From: Symbiodinium natans
Taxonomy: Eukaryota > Sar > Dinophyceae > Suessiales > Symbiodiniaceae
Length of the DNA stretch: 64,000 nucleotides
Assembly (NCBI GenBank): GCA_905221605.1
Contig: CAJNDS010002849.1
Coordinates: 146,963 to 210,962, forward strand
Direction: 5' to 3'
The translations under genes and the position numbers were made by a program. Below the pieces are notes generated by a model. That model did no database searches, was not told the origin of the DNA, and saw only the letters and a list, made by a program, of their open reading frames with translations. Position 1 is the stretch's first letter, and each line of letters opens with the position of its first letter. Positions 52,605 to 62,930 of the stretch are shown here, piece by piece.

Positions 52605-53580
52605 GGGGCAGATTCTCGGGGCCTTCCACTCTACGGCGCTAAGGCTTTGACTGTGGCTTGGTCTGGGCTGCGGGGTAGGGGAATGTGCGAGGTGAAGATA
52701 TGTGAAAAGATATGTGAAGATATGGGGTTCAAGATGAAGAAGTTTCTTCGAGCTGGGTGCATAAGGAATCAGGGCACGCCTCGCAGGAGAGGCAATTACA
52801 TGGCCCCGCAGGGCTTTTGCCCACGGGAGCCGAAGCTCGAGCCCAAAAAAAGCCAAGATGATGTGGTGGCGGTTCGTTTTTGGGGGCTTTTGGACTCAGA
52901 TCGCTGTTGCCATTGCACCTCCGTTCGGGGCAGGCGTCAGCCTGATAATCGATCACCGAGGATCCGGGATGATTCGATACTTTGGAGCCTTCATCCGACC
53001 CTACATGTGCCTACATTTGAGATGGATACAACTACATCTACATCTACAGACATGTACATCAAAAAGGGGGGGAGGGAGGGAGAGGGAGAGAGAGAGAGAG
53101 GGAGAAAGTTGAGGTTCATTGGTCTTGATGTACGGGCAGTAAGAGCATTGGGGAGCAAGTGTGCCACTCAGCAACAACCTACCTGCAGCTAGTCGCAGGC
53201 TCTGCGGCATCCAAGCTGCAGGCTGCCCAGAAGCCTGCTTGCAGTCCCTGCAGCCGCAAGCTGCAGGCTAATTTCACTTAGCAAAGAATGTGGCGTTTCT
53301 GGTTCAACCCAATTAAGAATTGGAATCCGGGAAAGGAAGCCTCAAGTCCTTCAAGATCCCTGCATCAGGGCATCTTTCTCCTGTGCAGTGTGCATCGATG
53401 TGCGTGACACAATCCTGGTGACCAAAGCTTGCCCTCGCCATTTTCTCCACCTTGCGCGAAAGCTCCCCGGCACAATGGTGCTGCTGCAGAAGTGTGCGCA
53501 GCGGCCCGCTGCCTAGCCCACCAAGTTCGGATCCAGCGTCCTAGAAGAAGCTGCGGTTTCAAGCTAATGGATACAATCAG
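52605..53580. other. Spacer upstream of signal-peptide exon
   Basis: Contains a GAGAGG purine repeat at 53066-53106 and CTGCAGGCTGC-type short repeats at 53200-53270. The 244-codon plus frame 52458-53192 is not supported. Confidence 0.35.
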
Positions 53581-53582
53581 GG

Positions 53583-54230
53583 TTAGCCATGCTTAGCCAA
53601 CCGAGAAATCAGGTGTAGTATGCAGTCCTCCACCCGCAGTGCCTTCTCGAATGCCCGCAAGGGCCCTCTGAAAAGGGAAGCGGCTTGAGCATCTTCAGCT
53701 CCGAGAGCGCCACGAGCACCGATCCAGGAAACCTCCACGACGAGGCCGTGCACCGAGGCTGCCCGAGCACCTGCACGCTGCGAGCGCGAGCGGCCGACGG
53801 CTTCCTCCAACGTGCGCCACAGGCCCTGCTGTGGCAAGTGGTTGCTGTCGCAGGCCTGCAGCGCCTGAAGGAGGCAGCCACTATCAAAGCCAAGTGAACC
53901 AGGCCCACCACGAGCACCAGGTGCAAGTGACCCAAGTGCCTGCAGGCACTGCAGGGCCTGCTTCCATGCGTAGCGACGTGCACATGCTGCCAGGACCACG
54001 TCGACGGCGGCCAGATCGGGCAGAAGAGGCAACTCACGAAGGGGACGAAGGGCATGAAGGTCAAGAAGAAGATGCAGGCCGTGCTGCCAGGAATGTCCCG
54101 ACCATGCCTTGAGCAGAAGCGTCCATGCCGGCAGCGGCAATTCAGGCAGAAAGGGCTGGAGAAGCCGGACTGCCTCCTGCCAGAGCCCTGCCTGGTCGAG
54201 GGAGCTGGCAAGCATGGTGTAACCTCAAGT
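53583..54230 (-). CDS. PPR gene, terminal exon
   Basis: After a likely AG near 54231 the frame reads MLASSLDQAGLWQEAVRLLQ, then WTLLLKAWSGHSWQHGLHLL, then AAVDVVLAACARRYAWKQAL, each a PPR-like unit of about 35 residues. The C-terminal 90 residues are Arg/Ala-rich and end AFEKALRVEDCILHLISRLA with stop TAA at 53583. The Met at 54215 lies within a motif and is not taken as a start. Confidence 0.7.
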
Positions 54231-57200
54231 TGGGCACCGTTTGGCGCATCCGTATTTTGTCTGGGAGTGGCCACTCCCGGGATGCTCTGCAGCCTACCTC
54301 AAGACGCTGAGCCCTACTGTCCCCCCAAATCTACACCCTAAACCCTCAAAACCTAAACCCGCACTAAAACAAATGTACTCCACAGCTGTCTTGGTTTCGG
54401 CGGCTGTCCGAACGCGTCCGTCTGTGTTTTCTCGATCTGGTTTTGTCTTGGTTTTCTGACTTTGTTATCCTTGCTTTAGTTCCGACCTTACCTTTCTCCC
54501 TCAGCAGGTATCTGGAGCACGAATTCCCAACAAAGGTCGGCATCCCTGAGCATTTCGTCGATAGGCTGAAGTGCCTCAATCTTGGCAAGGCGCTGGCAGC
54601 ATCAAAGTTCGCCGTGTTGGCATCCTCGAAGATCTGTAGGCACTGCTCCCACTTGGCGGCTCGCTCGCAGGCCTGAGCTTTCTCTCACAGCGATATGAGA
54701 GCTCCACCCATACACAGTCACGTCATGGACCCAATCTTGCCACAAGTGCCTTCTCTTCACAACAGTTTCCACTGCTTGCAATCGCGAGACAAAGAGCGTT
54801 GCGTTGAAGCTAGTGACGTCCGGCTCCTTCCGCATCTTTGATGCATGAAAAACAGCACGGAGCATGGAGCATGATGTAACACACAACAGCGACATGAGCA
54901 CATGTCTGACGTCCTGGTCACGATCACGCATGCTCTGAAGTAGCTGAGTGGAAAATCTCCACTTGCCTGCGGAACCAAGTGCGGAGATGGTGGCGTTGTA
55001 GACGGACACGTTGTTGAGCGAGGCACACTCAGACTCAGCGAGCAGTGCGAGCGCTCGGCCCCAGAAGGCTCGACCACGCTCTAGGGCGCTGATGGCAATG
55101 CCAAACGTCGCCACGTCGGGCGTCGGCATGCAGCGCACGAGGTGCATGCAGAGTTGCCACTTTGCAGCGCGGGCGCAGGCCGTCAGTGCTGCATTCAGGA
55201 CCTGCACTGGTCCCTGCAAGCCTCGGAGGGCACAACACAAACATCACTTTGGCCATCTCTAACCCTTGTTCGTCAGATGGTGGCAGGCGGGGCACCATCC
55301 GAACCATGCTGCAGTGCGAGGGCCAAGGCCTCCTGCCAAAGCGCTGCCGCTGCAAAGCAGCCAGCGGCTGCAGCTCGGCCGTAGCTGTCCAAGTTGCCCA
55401 AGCCTCCCAAGTCGACTCAATGAATATTGAAGCATCGAGAACAGATGGCTTGTAATCGATCCGAACTCCGACTCAGCTCTCTCTGCTTAAACACCTTCGT
55501 CGAGGAGAGTCACGCCCTTGCGCCACTGCGCTGCTGCAGCAAACGAAGCGAGGAGGACGTTGGAGGCCACCTTTCCGACTCGTCGCGGGCAATGGAGTAC
55601 GGCTCCCCTCTAGCCTACTGGGCCTACTGTGTCATGAGACCGGAGCATCAGCTCGGCCGCCTCGGCCATGTTTGAAGAAGCAAGCCAACTGACTGAGTCT
55701 TTCGGTACGTTTGAGTTCTCCTTCGTCTGGCAGACAAGCCTTGTCTGGCATGGCCCGCAGGCCTGGCAACGCCAACCACAGGTCCTTAAATGAGCGGCCA
55801 AACACTGCATGCAGCTCACCAACTTGTATTCGCTGATTCCGCGAATCAGAGGGGGCAGTAGGGGGAAGGACGCAACAGCCACCAGGCGGCTAGTGCTCGC
55901 TGCCACTGCGATGCACGGGCGAGGGCATCCAGCGCGGCGCCTCCGCCGACCTTCAACAAATACTTCAGGATTTTGCGAACGTTCTCTTCGAGGAAGTTTC
56001 TAATGTTCAAGATGTCCTGGTCTAGTTTCTGCATAGATTCCCTGAAGTACAGCACAGTTACTCCAGCTACACTGACCTACTGCAAGGCAATAACGACATT
56101 GAAGAAAGCTTCTCGACATCTTTCATCCCGAACTAGGAGAAAGAATCATGGAATAGATTTTCCAGCCTGGTCGATGCCGAAATCTATGAAATCCAGGGCC
56201 GTGTTCCAGGCAGCAGCCCTGGAATCTGCAAGATCGCGGCTTTTGAGGGTGCTGCAAGCCGGAATCGGACGGGTCAAGGCTTCATGGTTGGGTGTGGACT
56301 TGGCCATGTGATCCATATGAGCTTATGTTGACAATTTGGCACACCCTGACAGTGAGCTTGCCGCGAAGCCACCGAGCGCACGCCGCTATGGACCTTGGAT
56401 TGAAAGCGAGAATCACGCAGAACCCGTGCAAATGAAGCTTCTTCACTTCTCTCAGGCCGGAAACATGATGCCCCTCAAGCACTACAAAATGTGCATCCAA
56501 ACGCCAAAGTCTCGAAAAAGTCAGGAATTGCATCATGTAAGGAAGAGTCTCTGCAACTTGTGAATGCCACAGGCAGTCGCAGATCATGCCCAGATAAAAC
56601 AAGGGGCGTATTTCGGCTGAAGCTGTTGGGTGGAATCCCCTCGGAGTGCATCTCCTGACAGAGAAGCAAAGCAGAGCAAAGAGAGCCATGGGAACTCTCG
56701 CACCATGCACCGAGAAGTACAACAACTTCTGAAAAAAAAAAAAAGGAGTCCCGCTTTTCGACTGCAGAGCTTGCGATGCTCTGTACATATATATATATAT
56801 ATATGCTTATATATATATATGTATATACATATGTATATGTATATACATATGTATATGTAGTGTGTCTGTGACAAAGATCCCAAACCCTGCTGGCTGACAC
56901 TGAAGCACCCCCACCAAAAGTACAAAGTAAAACATACCATGAACACCATCACCGAATCACCTGACATGCCACCACATGCCGTTCACGGCTCCGAGAGAAG
57001 ACATAGGGCGGCTTGCCACCGAGCGCCCTGCGGACAAACGTGCACTGCGCACGTGTGTTCAAACGCCTTGTGTGCTCATTGCACAAACTTGTGAGTGATG
57101 ATCCCTTGACTCTCGAGATGTGCCCATGTCCTCCCGACAGGCCCCCAGCGCTGCATTGAAGCACACGGTATCGAGCCTGAAAGGAGGAAGCTCAAGGGGT

Positions 57201-57500
57201 GACAACGTCGGGACAACATGGAACAGTGTTCGATCACAACACGCACAGGCTGCGCGGTAAGCTTCGCTAAGCACCGCTGTCCACATTCACGTGATTTCAT
57301 GCACAAGCAAACCTGCACGCTGTAACCCCGTAGCAAAGCCCAAAAAGAGAATCAAGTGAATGTATGCGAACATCGTCCTTCCACACCAAAACCCCTGTGG
57401 CGCTTGGAAGCCTCAACCGCGCTGCTCGCAGTGCTTGGAAATGCGTCAAAGCCAAAGCCCAGCGGCGGCCACGCTGGTGCGCAACCTGAGCTAAACAGCC
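53583..57500 (-). CDS. Multi-exon PPR protein gene (partial model)
   Basis: At least eight minus-strand segments carry one or more pentatricopeptide-like motifs, each in its own frame and separated by frame-breaking sequence: near 57398-57490 (RRWALALTHFQALRAARLRL), 57130-57210 (RLDTVCFNAALGACR), 56620-56710 (LCSALLLCQEMHSEGIPPNS), 55860-55985 (ALDALARASQWQRALAAW), 55490-55580 (VLLASFAAAAQWRKGVTLLD), 54905-55225, 54750-54840 (MRKEPDVTSFNATLF) and 54580-54685 (ACERAAKWEQCLQIFEDANT), ending in the exon 53583-54230. PPR proteins bind organelle RNA in editing, processing and stability. The helical motif with W...AL.LL and FNA/YNA is the dinoflagellate style. The 5' end is not defined. Exon borders are approximate. 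Confidence 0.75.
54580..55225 (-). CDS. PPR gene, middle exons
   Basis: The segment 54905-55225 reads VLNAALTACARAAKWQLCMH, then DVATFGIAISALERGRAFWG, then SVYNATISALGSAGKWRFST, giving three consecutive PPR motifs. The segments 54750-54840 and 54580-54685 are in other frames and give one motif each. The 212-codon open frame 54602-55240 runs through the introns by chance at its 3' end. Confidence 0.7.
55610..55850 (-). other. PPR gene, probable intronic and exon-edge sequence
   Basis: The frame contains PKDSVSWLASSNMAEAAELM, possibly a further motif-bearing exon, but with Cys-rich flanks. Left unassigned within the gene. Confidence 0.3.
56786..56860 (+). repeat. TA / TATGTATA microsatellite in PPR gene intron
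   Basis: About 75 bp of alternating TA and ATGTAT units next to a run of A at 56731-56743. Confidence 0.9.
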
Positions 57501-57959
57501 AGGGATGAAGCGACTGCTCATGCTGCTGCACTGTGATGGCACATGTAAGTCGGACGAACGATTTTCAGTGCAACCTGGCTGCGATCAACCGGGTGCTGCT
57601 CAGAAGACTGGCCTGCTGTGGAGTACACGTCTGCAGGTTGGCTGGCCATTTTTAATGACTCAGATGTGCTGACGTGGAACACTGAAACCAGCTCTAAATT
57701 GCAACAGCGACAGCTTTCCTGTGAAGCCTCGACCCGGGTACCAGGAATGTCGCACGCCAATGCCGAAGTACAACGGCACACTGAGATTCGTCCTGGGTGG
57801 AGCATGGAGACAACTCACGAGACCAGTTTGACTGAAAGACCATGTTGTCGACATGGTTGAAAATGCTGGGCATTACGATGATACGTTGAGCCATGAGCAC
57901 TTTCTGCCCGTAACTGATGCATGGCCGAGAAAATTCTGGTCAGCTGTCATGGCGACTGT

Positions 57960-58253
57960 TCAGCTGACAAAAGGGGCAATGAGGACATGACTGACATATA
58001 TCACATACACAGAATTTTGTTCGGAACCTGTCCATGTCACAACATGAACATGACGGCGCCTAGTCCCATCGCGAGCCATTGCATTGCACTGCATGGCAAA
58101 AAGTGACATCGAGTTGTCACACTCGAACAAACATTCATCAATGTCGTCGATTTCCCTGCCTATCTTGCATAAGTATACTAACACGTCTTCAATGTTTCTC
58201 GTTCCTTGAAAAATTGGCTTCAAAGACAGGCAACACATTCGGAGCAATGCCAA
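57960..58253 (-). CDS. Candidate exon upstream of the PPR gene
   Basis: The minus frame reads FQGTRNIEDVLVYLCKIGRE then IDDIDECLFECDNSMSLFAM, then QCNAMARDG. Acidic and helical, with good coding character. It may be a 5' exon of the PPR gene or of a separate gene. A second frame just upstream (58260-58420) reads LVMLQTVRHIQDNVLRTSLN. Confidence 0.35.
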   Translation of the reverse strand: MALLRMCCLSLKPIFQGTRNIEDVLVYLCKIGREIDDIDECLFECDNSMSLFAMQCNAMARDGTRRRHVHVVTWTGSEQNSVYVIYVSHVLIAPFVS

Positions 58254-58523
58254 TCAATCGGATTTTTGCTGGGTGGGCCACTCGAAAAGCTCCACGTTCA
58301 GACTTGTCCGAAGCACATTATCCTGAATGTGACGCACAGTCTGCAGCATAACGAGTGGTAGGGTGGAAAGGCTTTTGAGATGGCAACAAAAGTATCCACT
58401 TTCAGCATGTTTTGCATGAGCCGTGATGAAAGCGGCTGGAGGAGCCCACACGTGCGTATGCAAAAGGCACGCTATGGTTGGAGCAGAGCTTGGAAGACCA
58501 ACTAGAAGGTAAGCAGAAAGCAA

Positions 58524-58566
58524 AGGCCGGAGAATTTAAATTAGGATTTTTTGGGGGGGGGAATTT
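58524..58566 (+). repeat. Leader preceding TTTAGGG array (copy 2)
   Basis: AGGCCGGAGAATTTAAATTA followed by G and T runs leads into the array, matching copy 1 at 491. Confidence 0.7.
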
Positions 58567-59045
58567 TTTTGTTTTTGGGTTTAGGGCTTAGGGTTTAGGA
58601 GGGTTTAGGGTTTAGGGTGTTTAGGGTGTTTAGGGTGTAGGGGGTTTAGGGGGTTTAGGGGTTTTGGGGGTTTAGGGGGTTTAGGGGGTTTAGGGGGTTT
58701 AGGGGGTTTTAGGGTGTAGGGGGTTTCGGGGGTTTCGGGGGGGGTTTTCGGGGGTTTCGGGGGTTGGGGGGTTTAGGGGGTTTTTAGGGGGTTTTTAGGG
58801 GGTTTTTAGGGGGTTTTTAGGCGGTTTTTAGGGGGTTTTTAGGGGGTTTTTATGGGTTTTTAGGGGGTTTAGGGGGTTTTTAGGGGGTTTAGGGGGTTTA
58901 GGGGGTTTAGGGGGTTTAGGGGGTTTAGGGGGTTTAGGGGGTTTAGGGGGTTTAGGGGGTTTAGGGGGTTTAGGGGGTTTGGGGGGTTTAAGGGGTTTAG
59001 GGGGTTTAAGGGGTTTAAGGGGTTTAAGGGGTTTAAGGGGTTTAG
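58567..59045 (+). repeat. Degenerate TTTAGGG array 6
   Basis: Units have drifted to TTTAGGGGG and TTTTTAGGGGG with TTTCGGGGG variants, ending in TTTAAGGGG. Same orientation as arrays 1-3 but with longer G runs. The 81-codon Pro/Lys frame on the minus strand is an artefact. Confidence 0.9.
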
Positions 59046-59077
59046 AGTTTAGGGCAAGAAAATTGCCTGGCAATAGG

Positions 59078-59225
59078 TGGCTGTACTTGGAGGTTCATGG
59101 TACTTCTTAACCAATTATAACTGTACTTATAACCAAATTCTCAGCCCCTTTTGTTCCCTAGTATGGTTATCAGTACAGTGATAAGTACAGTTATCATTGC
59201 TTAATGAGTACCATGAACCTCCCAG
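59078..59225. mobile_element. MITE-like foldback element
   Basis: Left arm 59087-59134 (GGAGGTTCATGGTACTTCTT, later ATAACTGTACTTAT) and right arm 59164-59223, whose complement reads GGGAGGTTCATGGTACTCAT, later ATAACTGTACTTATC. The arms pair over about 45 bp with a few mismatches and an insertion in the right arm. There is no coding capacity and the element is short, as for a non-autonomous DNA transposon. It abuts the telomere-type array. No target-site duplication was identified by eye. Confidence 0.65.
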
Positions 59226-60625
59226 TAGCTGTGCAGACACCAAGAGCAGCAATGACCCTGCATCCATCGCACACATCCCAACACTCCAAACGTCCAGTAG
59301 TAGTACCAGTAGCAAGGACAAAAACAAAAAAAAAATCCCAAAAAAAAATCTAAAAAAAACAAACCTCCAAAAGCAAATCTTAACGTGTGTGTATGGCAAA
59401 AAAAGGAAAAGCACAGAACTGATGGGCAACCGACAAATTTGTGTTTTGATGCTGGCCCCCCCATATGTTTTGTGTCTACACGTGCGTCGTCAATAACATC
59501 ATGGCTTGGTTGAGCGCGGGGGGAAGGCGGGCAACGGGGTGGGGGGGTGCATCGAGCCGAGTCCCGAAAGTGGCTTGGCTCTGGCTGACTGCCGATGGCT
59601 TGTCGCAGACAAGTCATGGCCCCATATCACATGTAGGCCAGTGTCGGCCACTCCAACCATGGCAGCGGAACCCAAACACTATGGGCACTTTGGGAGTTCT
59701 CATCAGTGGCAGATCACCATGTTGGATTCTGCATCTGTATCGCACATCTGAGGATGGCTGTCCGCAATTTTAGGGTGCTACTCGGTTGATGGCTGGCCGC
59801 GGGCATCCTCTCAAGTGTGTAGCTCTTGGGAGCTCGCGGGGCATTCGTCGGGGTAATCTTGTAAGGTTTGCAGTTACCATGACAATCGTCTCCCTGATGA
59901 TACCTGGCATAGGTCAAAGGCCCCCTGCACCCGAAACCCTACATCATGTTTCTGTTTGTGGCTCGCACGGTGTGACGTGCTGGTCCAGGGTTCACGTTTT
60001 GAACCTGAGAAAATGCATGCCAAACTTTAATTTTCGTTGAGATCAATCTGCTTCTCAGTCGCGCGTCCACATTGTCAAACGCTTCACCTTCCAAACCACC
60101 CTCCGTTAAACATGAGGTTCTCCTAATGGAAAATGCGTCCTCCCAGAAAAATTACAAAACAAGTACAAAACACAGCGCACATGTCTTGCTGAAGAATCCA
60201 AATCCAAGGACCAGCGAACGCGGATTTTGCTGGATGGTTTGGCTTTTATAGTGTAATTTCAAGTTGCGATTAATTCTGGGTGCTGGCTGGTGGTTTGGAC
60301 TTGGCGGCAACAAACTGTCCGAAAACCGAAGGCACAAAGATTTGCGAATGTGTCGAAAATGATTGATGAGAAAAGCATCTTACTTGTGATCGTTTCGTTT
60401 TTTGTGAAACATACAAAGGGTTGGGGGGGTCTGGGTGCTCACCACAGAGTACCAAAGACTTGCCACCCCCTAAGACTGACAGGGCATTGCGGTTGTGGAC
60501 CACTCATCGCCGCTGCTTATCAACCATCTGGAGCAGGAGGAACGGCTACAGACACTAGGATCTGCTGGCCACGTGATTCAGTAATCAGCAGATTGAAGCA
60601 GAAGGTTCGCACGATGAACCTTTCG
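59226..60625. other. Spacer, no supported gene
   Basis: A-rich tract with runs of A at 59320-59370. Frames on both strands (59201-59617 minus, 60290-60703 plus) have no recognisable content. Confidence 0.35.
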
Positions 60626-60630
60626 GTTCG

Positions 60631-60921
60631 TTACGTCACCGCAGATCTGCGGTGCGGATTGAAGCTTATGGGCCTTGCTCGGCGGGATTTGGCAACAAAT
60701 TGAGATACACAGTAACTGAAGCACTTCTTGCAAGCTGAGTTAGTAGCGAGGCAAGCCCCAAAGTGTTTCACGTCACCTGCTAAAAGGGTGACGTTTGGGG
60801 TAAGGGCAAGAGAACCATTAGAGGCAAGGAAGCCTGCGACGTAGGAGAGCAATAGACTTAACTTGAAACCACGCTCATGCTGTCTGCCGTCCAAGATGTA
60901 AGAGCCGATTGAATTCGACAA
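60631..60921 (-). CDS. Candidate frame of 96 codons, unknown protein
   Basis: The minus frame reads MSNSIGSYILDGRQHERGFK, then LSLLLSYVAGFLASNGSLAL, then TPNVTLLAGDVKHFGACLAT, with a hydrophobic helix near residues 22-35. Good composition to about residue 75; the Arg-rich end may be read-through past a splice site. No family assignment. Confidence 0.4.
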   Translation of the reverse strand: MSNSIGSYILDGRQHERGFKLSLLLSYVAGFLASNGSLALTPNVTLLAGDVKHFGACLATNSACKKCFSYCVSQFVAKSRRARPISFNPHRRSAVT

Positions 60922-61010
60922 CTTCAGCGTATGTCATATCCCAAACTGGGAGCGGACTGTGAAAGAATTTCGTGAGCAGATTTGGGCTTCTAGCTCATGA
61001 AAAAAATTGC

Positions 61011-61160
61011 GAGGGTTTAGGAGTTTAGGGTTTAGGGCTTAACGTTGGGAATTAGGGGGTTTAGGGTTCAGGGTTCAAGGTTCAGGGTTTAGGGTTGAAG
61101 GCTTAGGATTCGGAAGTGGGGTTGGGGGTTTAAGGTCGAGGGTTTCGGGTTTAGGGTTTG
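61011..61160 (+). repeat. Short degenerate TTTAGGG array 7
   Basis: About twelve irregular TTTAGGG, TTCAGGG and TTAGGG units. Confidence 0.85.
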
Positions 61161-61554
61161 CTGTGAAAGGGCGCAGAAGCCGTGACTCGCTTCAAAAGCA
61201 TCGGGAGATGCGAAGAGCAACCATGGCCATAGTGGAGGGCCATCTGATTTCTTCATCCCACCCCACGCCGTCTCAGGTGCCAAAACCACCCAAACCTATT
61301 CCTTTTCGGAGCCTAAACTCAGATCAACACCCCACTTCCAAAAACTGCCTGCCAGCCGGCCAGGCGTGCGAACGACCTGGATCGGCTTGCGTCATGGAGG
61401 TCGAAGGGCTTGAACTAAAGTTTTGAATGAAAGTGTTGAACGAAAGGTTTTGAGCGAATTGTTTTGAGCGAAAGTTTCTGTTTGGTCGCACAAACGGACC
61501 TGGTTTTCCAGCCCATGGTGGCCTATAGCTGAAAGTGCCTGGGAAGCAACGGCG
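61161..61554. other. Spacer
   Basis: Holds a repeated GTTTTGAGCGAA / GTTTTGAATGAA motif at 61420-61470. No gene. Confidence 0.35.
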
Positions 61555-61752
61555 TCAATCAAACATGAAAACGTTCCTATATAAGGCGCTCAGGACTGTG
61601 CATTCCGACGCATGGGTTTCTCTCACCATCTTTTCTATTAGACGCACACTTGGCCAAAAGCATGCCGCTATTTCTAGAATTAACTCCTCACTCAGCTGAG
61701 AGCCTTTCACTCGTTTCGTGTCCACCTGGTTGGAGCTTGTCAAAAAGCGCAA
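61555..61752 (-). CDS. Short frame of 65 codons, unknown protein
   Basis: The minus frame reads MRFLTSSNQVDTKRVKGSQL, then SEELILEIAACFWPSVRLIE, then KMVRETHASECTVLSALYRN, then VFMFD and stop. Helical, with even composition and an in-frame ATG. It could be a small protein or a last exon. No homologue recognised. Confidence 0.4.
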   Translation of the reverse strand: MRFLTSSNQVDTKRVKGSQLSEELILEIAACFWPSVRLIEKMVRETHASECTVLSALYRNVFMFD

Positions 61753-61812
61753 TCTTCCGTGCGACTTGAACCCATCCTCCGTCGTTGAAGCTCACGGTGC
61801 TTACATCCTCCC

Positions 61813-62041
61813 ATGAGCATATCCCGGCAGCATAGCGCAGGTCATCGCTTGCGGCGTTGGCGGCGCATGCCGTGTGCAGGCAAGCGTTCCCGAGCCTGGT
61901 TACTGCGGCACCGCTTGCCGTGTGCAGGCAAGCGTGCCCGCATGCACTTAGATCCTGCCCAATCGGGCCTGGAATTTTACAGTTCGCAGGTTTTCAATGT
62001 CCAGTCCCAACCAACCCACTGCAGATTTCCACACCTGTCCT
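61813..62041. other. Spacer with short direct repeat
   Basis: GCCGTGTGCAGGCAAGCGT occurs at 61869 and again about 49 bp later. It leads into the 52 bp minisatellite. Confidence 0.5.
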
Positions 62042-62700
62042 ACAAGCACAGTGCCCAACCCCGCTGCCCATCTCTGCAACTTGTGATACAAGCACAGTCC
62101 CCCCAAAACCCCGCTGCTTCTCTGTGCAAACATTCTCATAGAAACACCGTCCCCCCAAAACCCCGCTGCTTCTCTGTGCGAAAATTCTCAAACAAGCACA
62201 GTCCCCCCAAAACCCCGCTGCTTCTCTGTGCGAAAATTCTCATACAAGCACAGTCCCCCCAAAACCCCGCTGCTTCTCTGTGCGAAAGTTCTCATACAAG
62301 CACAGTCCCCCCAAAACCCCGCTGCTTCTCTGTGCGAAAATTCTCACACAAGCACAGTCCCCCCAAATTCCTGCTGCTTCTCTGTGCGAAAGTTCTCATA
62401 CAAGCACAGTCCCCCCAAAACCCCCGCTGCTTCTCTGTGCGAAAATTCTCATACAAGCACAGTCCCCCCAAAACCCCGCTGCTTCTCTGTGCGAAAATTC
62501 TCATACAAGCACAGTCCCCCCAAAACCCCGCTGCTTCTCTGTGCGAAAATTCTCATACAAGCACAGTCCCCCCAAAACCCCGCTGCTTCTCTGTGCGAAA
62601 ATTCTCACAAGCACAGTCCCCCCCAAAACCCCGCTGCTTCTCTGTGCGATAATTCTCATAGAAGCACAGTCCCCCCACAATCCCGCTGCTTTTCCAACGC
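62042..62700 (+). repeat. 52 bp minisatellite, about 13 copies
   Basis: The unit starts ACAAGCACAGTCCCCCCAAA and continues CCCCGCTGCTTCTCTGTGCG then AAAATTCTCAT. Copies start near 62042, 62088, 62141, 62192, 62244, 62296, 62348, 62400, 62453, 62505, 62557, 62607 and 62659. The inner copies are nearly identical, indicating recent expansion. All plus frames are open because the unit has no stop, so the 279- and 180-codon frames are not genes. Confidence 0.95.
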
Positions 62701-62930
62701 TCTCAACATAAGGCCCGATGAAGTCCACGTTGACATCCATCCACGGTTCAGCGTGTGTTGTTCCAACTGAGAAGACGCACATCGGGGGCAAGACTGGGTC
62801 CAGCACTCGCAATCTGGGAAGCATGCGGTTCCAAACAAAGCACCGGCAAAGCTTATCAAACGTCTTAGCGGCGTCGAGGTGCCCGGACAATGGTGAATCA
62901 TAAAAACAAGAAAACGCCCACGCCTCCACC
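62700..62930 (-). pseudogene. Decayed Ty3/Gypsy-type retrotransposon integrase
   Basis: The minus strand shows YDSPLSGHLDAAKTFDKLCR, the integrase zinc-finger pattern in which the first His (usually HDSPLxGH) is Tyr. In a second frame PDCECWTQSCPRCASSQ gives the CxxC half. Back in the first frame EPWMDVNVDFIGPYVES gives the start of the catalytic core with its first Asp. Two frame switches and the missing His mean the gene is dead. Just past the first Asp the sequence is replaced by the 52 bp minisatellite. No reverse transcriptase or LTR was found. Confidence 0.65.

Noticed and set aside
58828..59073. KPPKPLKP repeat protein on the minus strand
   Set aside because: Translation of the degenerate TTTAGGGGG array.
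61760..61790. tRNA T-arm-like GGGTTCAAGTC on the minus strand
   Set aside because: The stem flanking the loop does not pair and no acceptor or anticodon arm is present. The similar motif near 52285 fails in the same way.
62042..62700. CRISPR-like array
   Set aside because: The 52 bp units are contiguous with no unique spacers, and the setting is eukaryotic.
61813..62770. 279- and 180-codon frames across the 52 bp repeats
   Set aside because: The unit has no stop in any plus frame and is not a multiple of three, so the frames rotate through the same three peptides.
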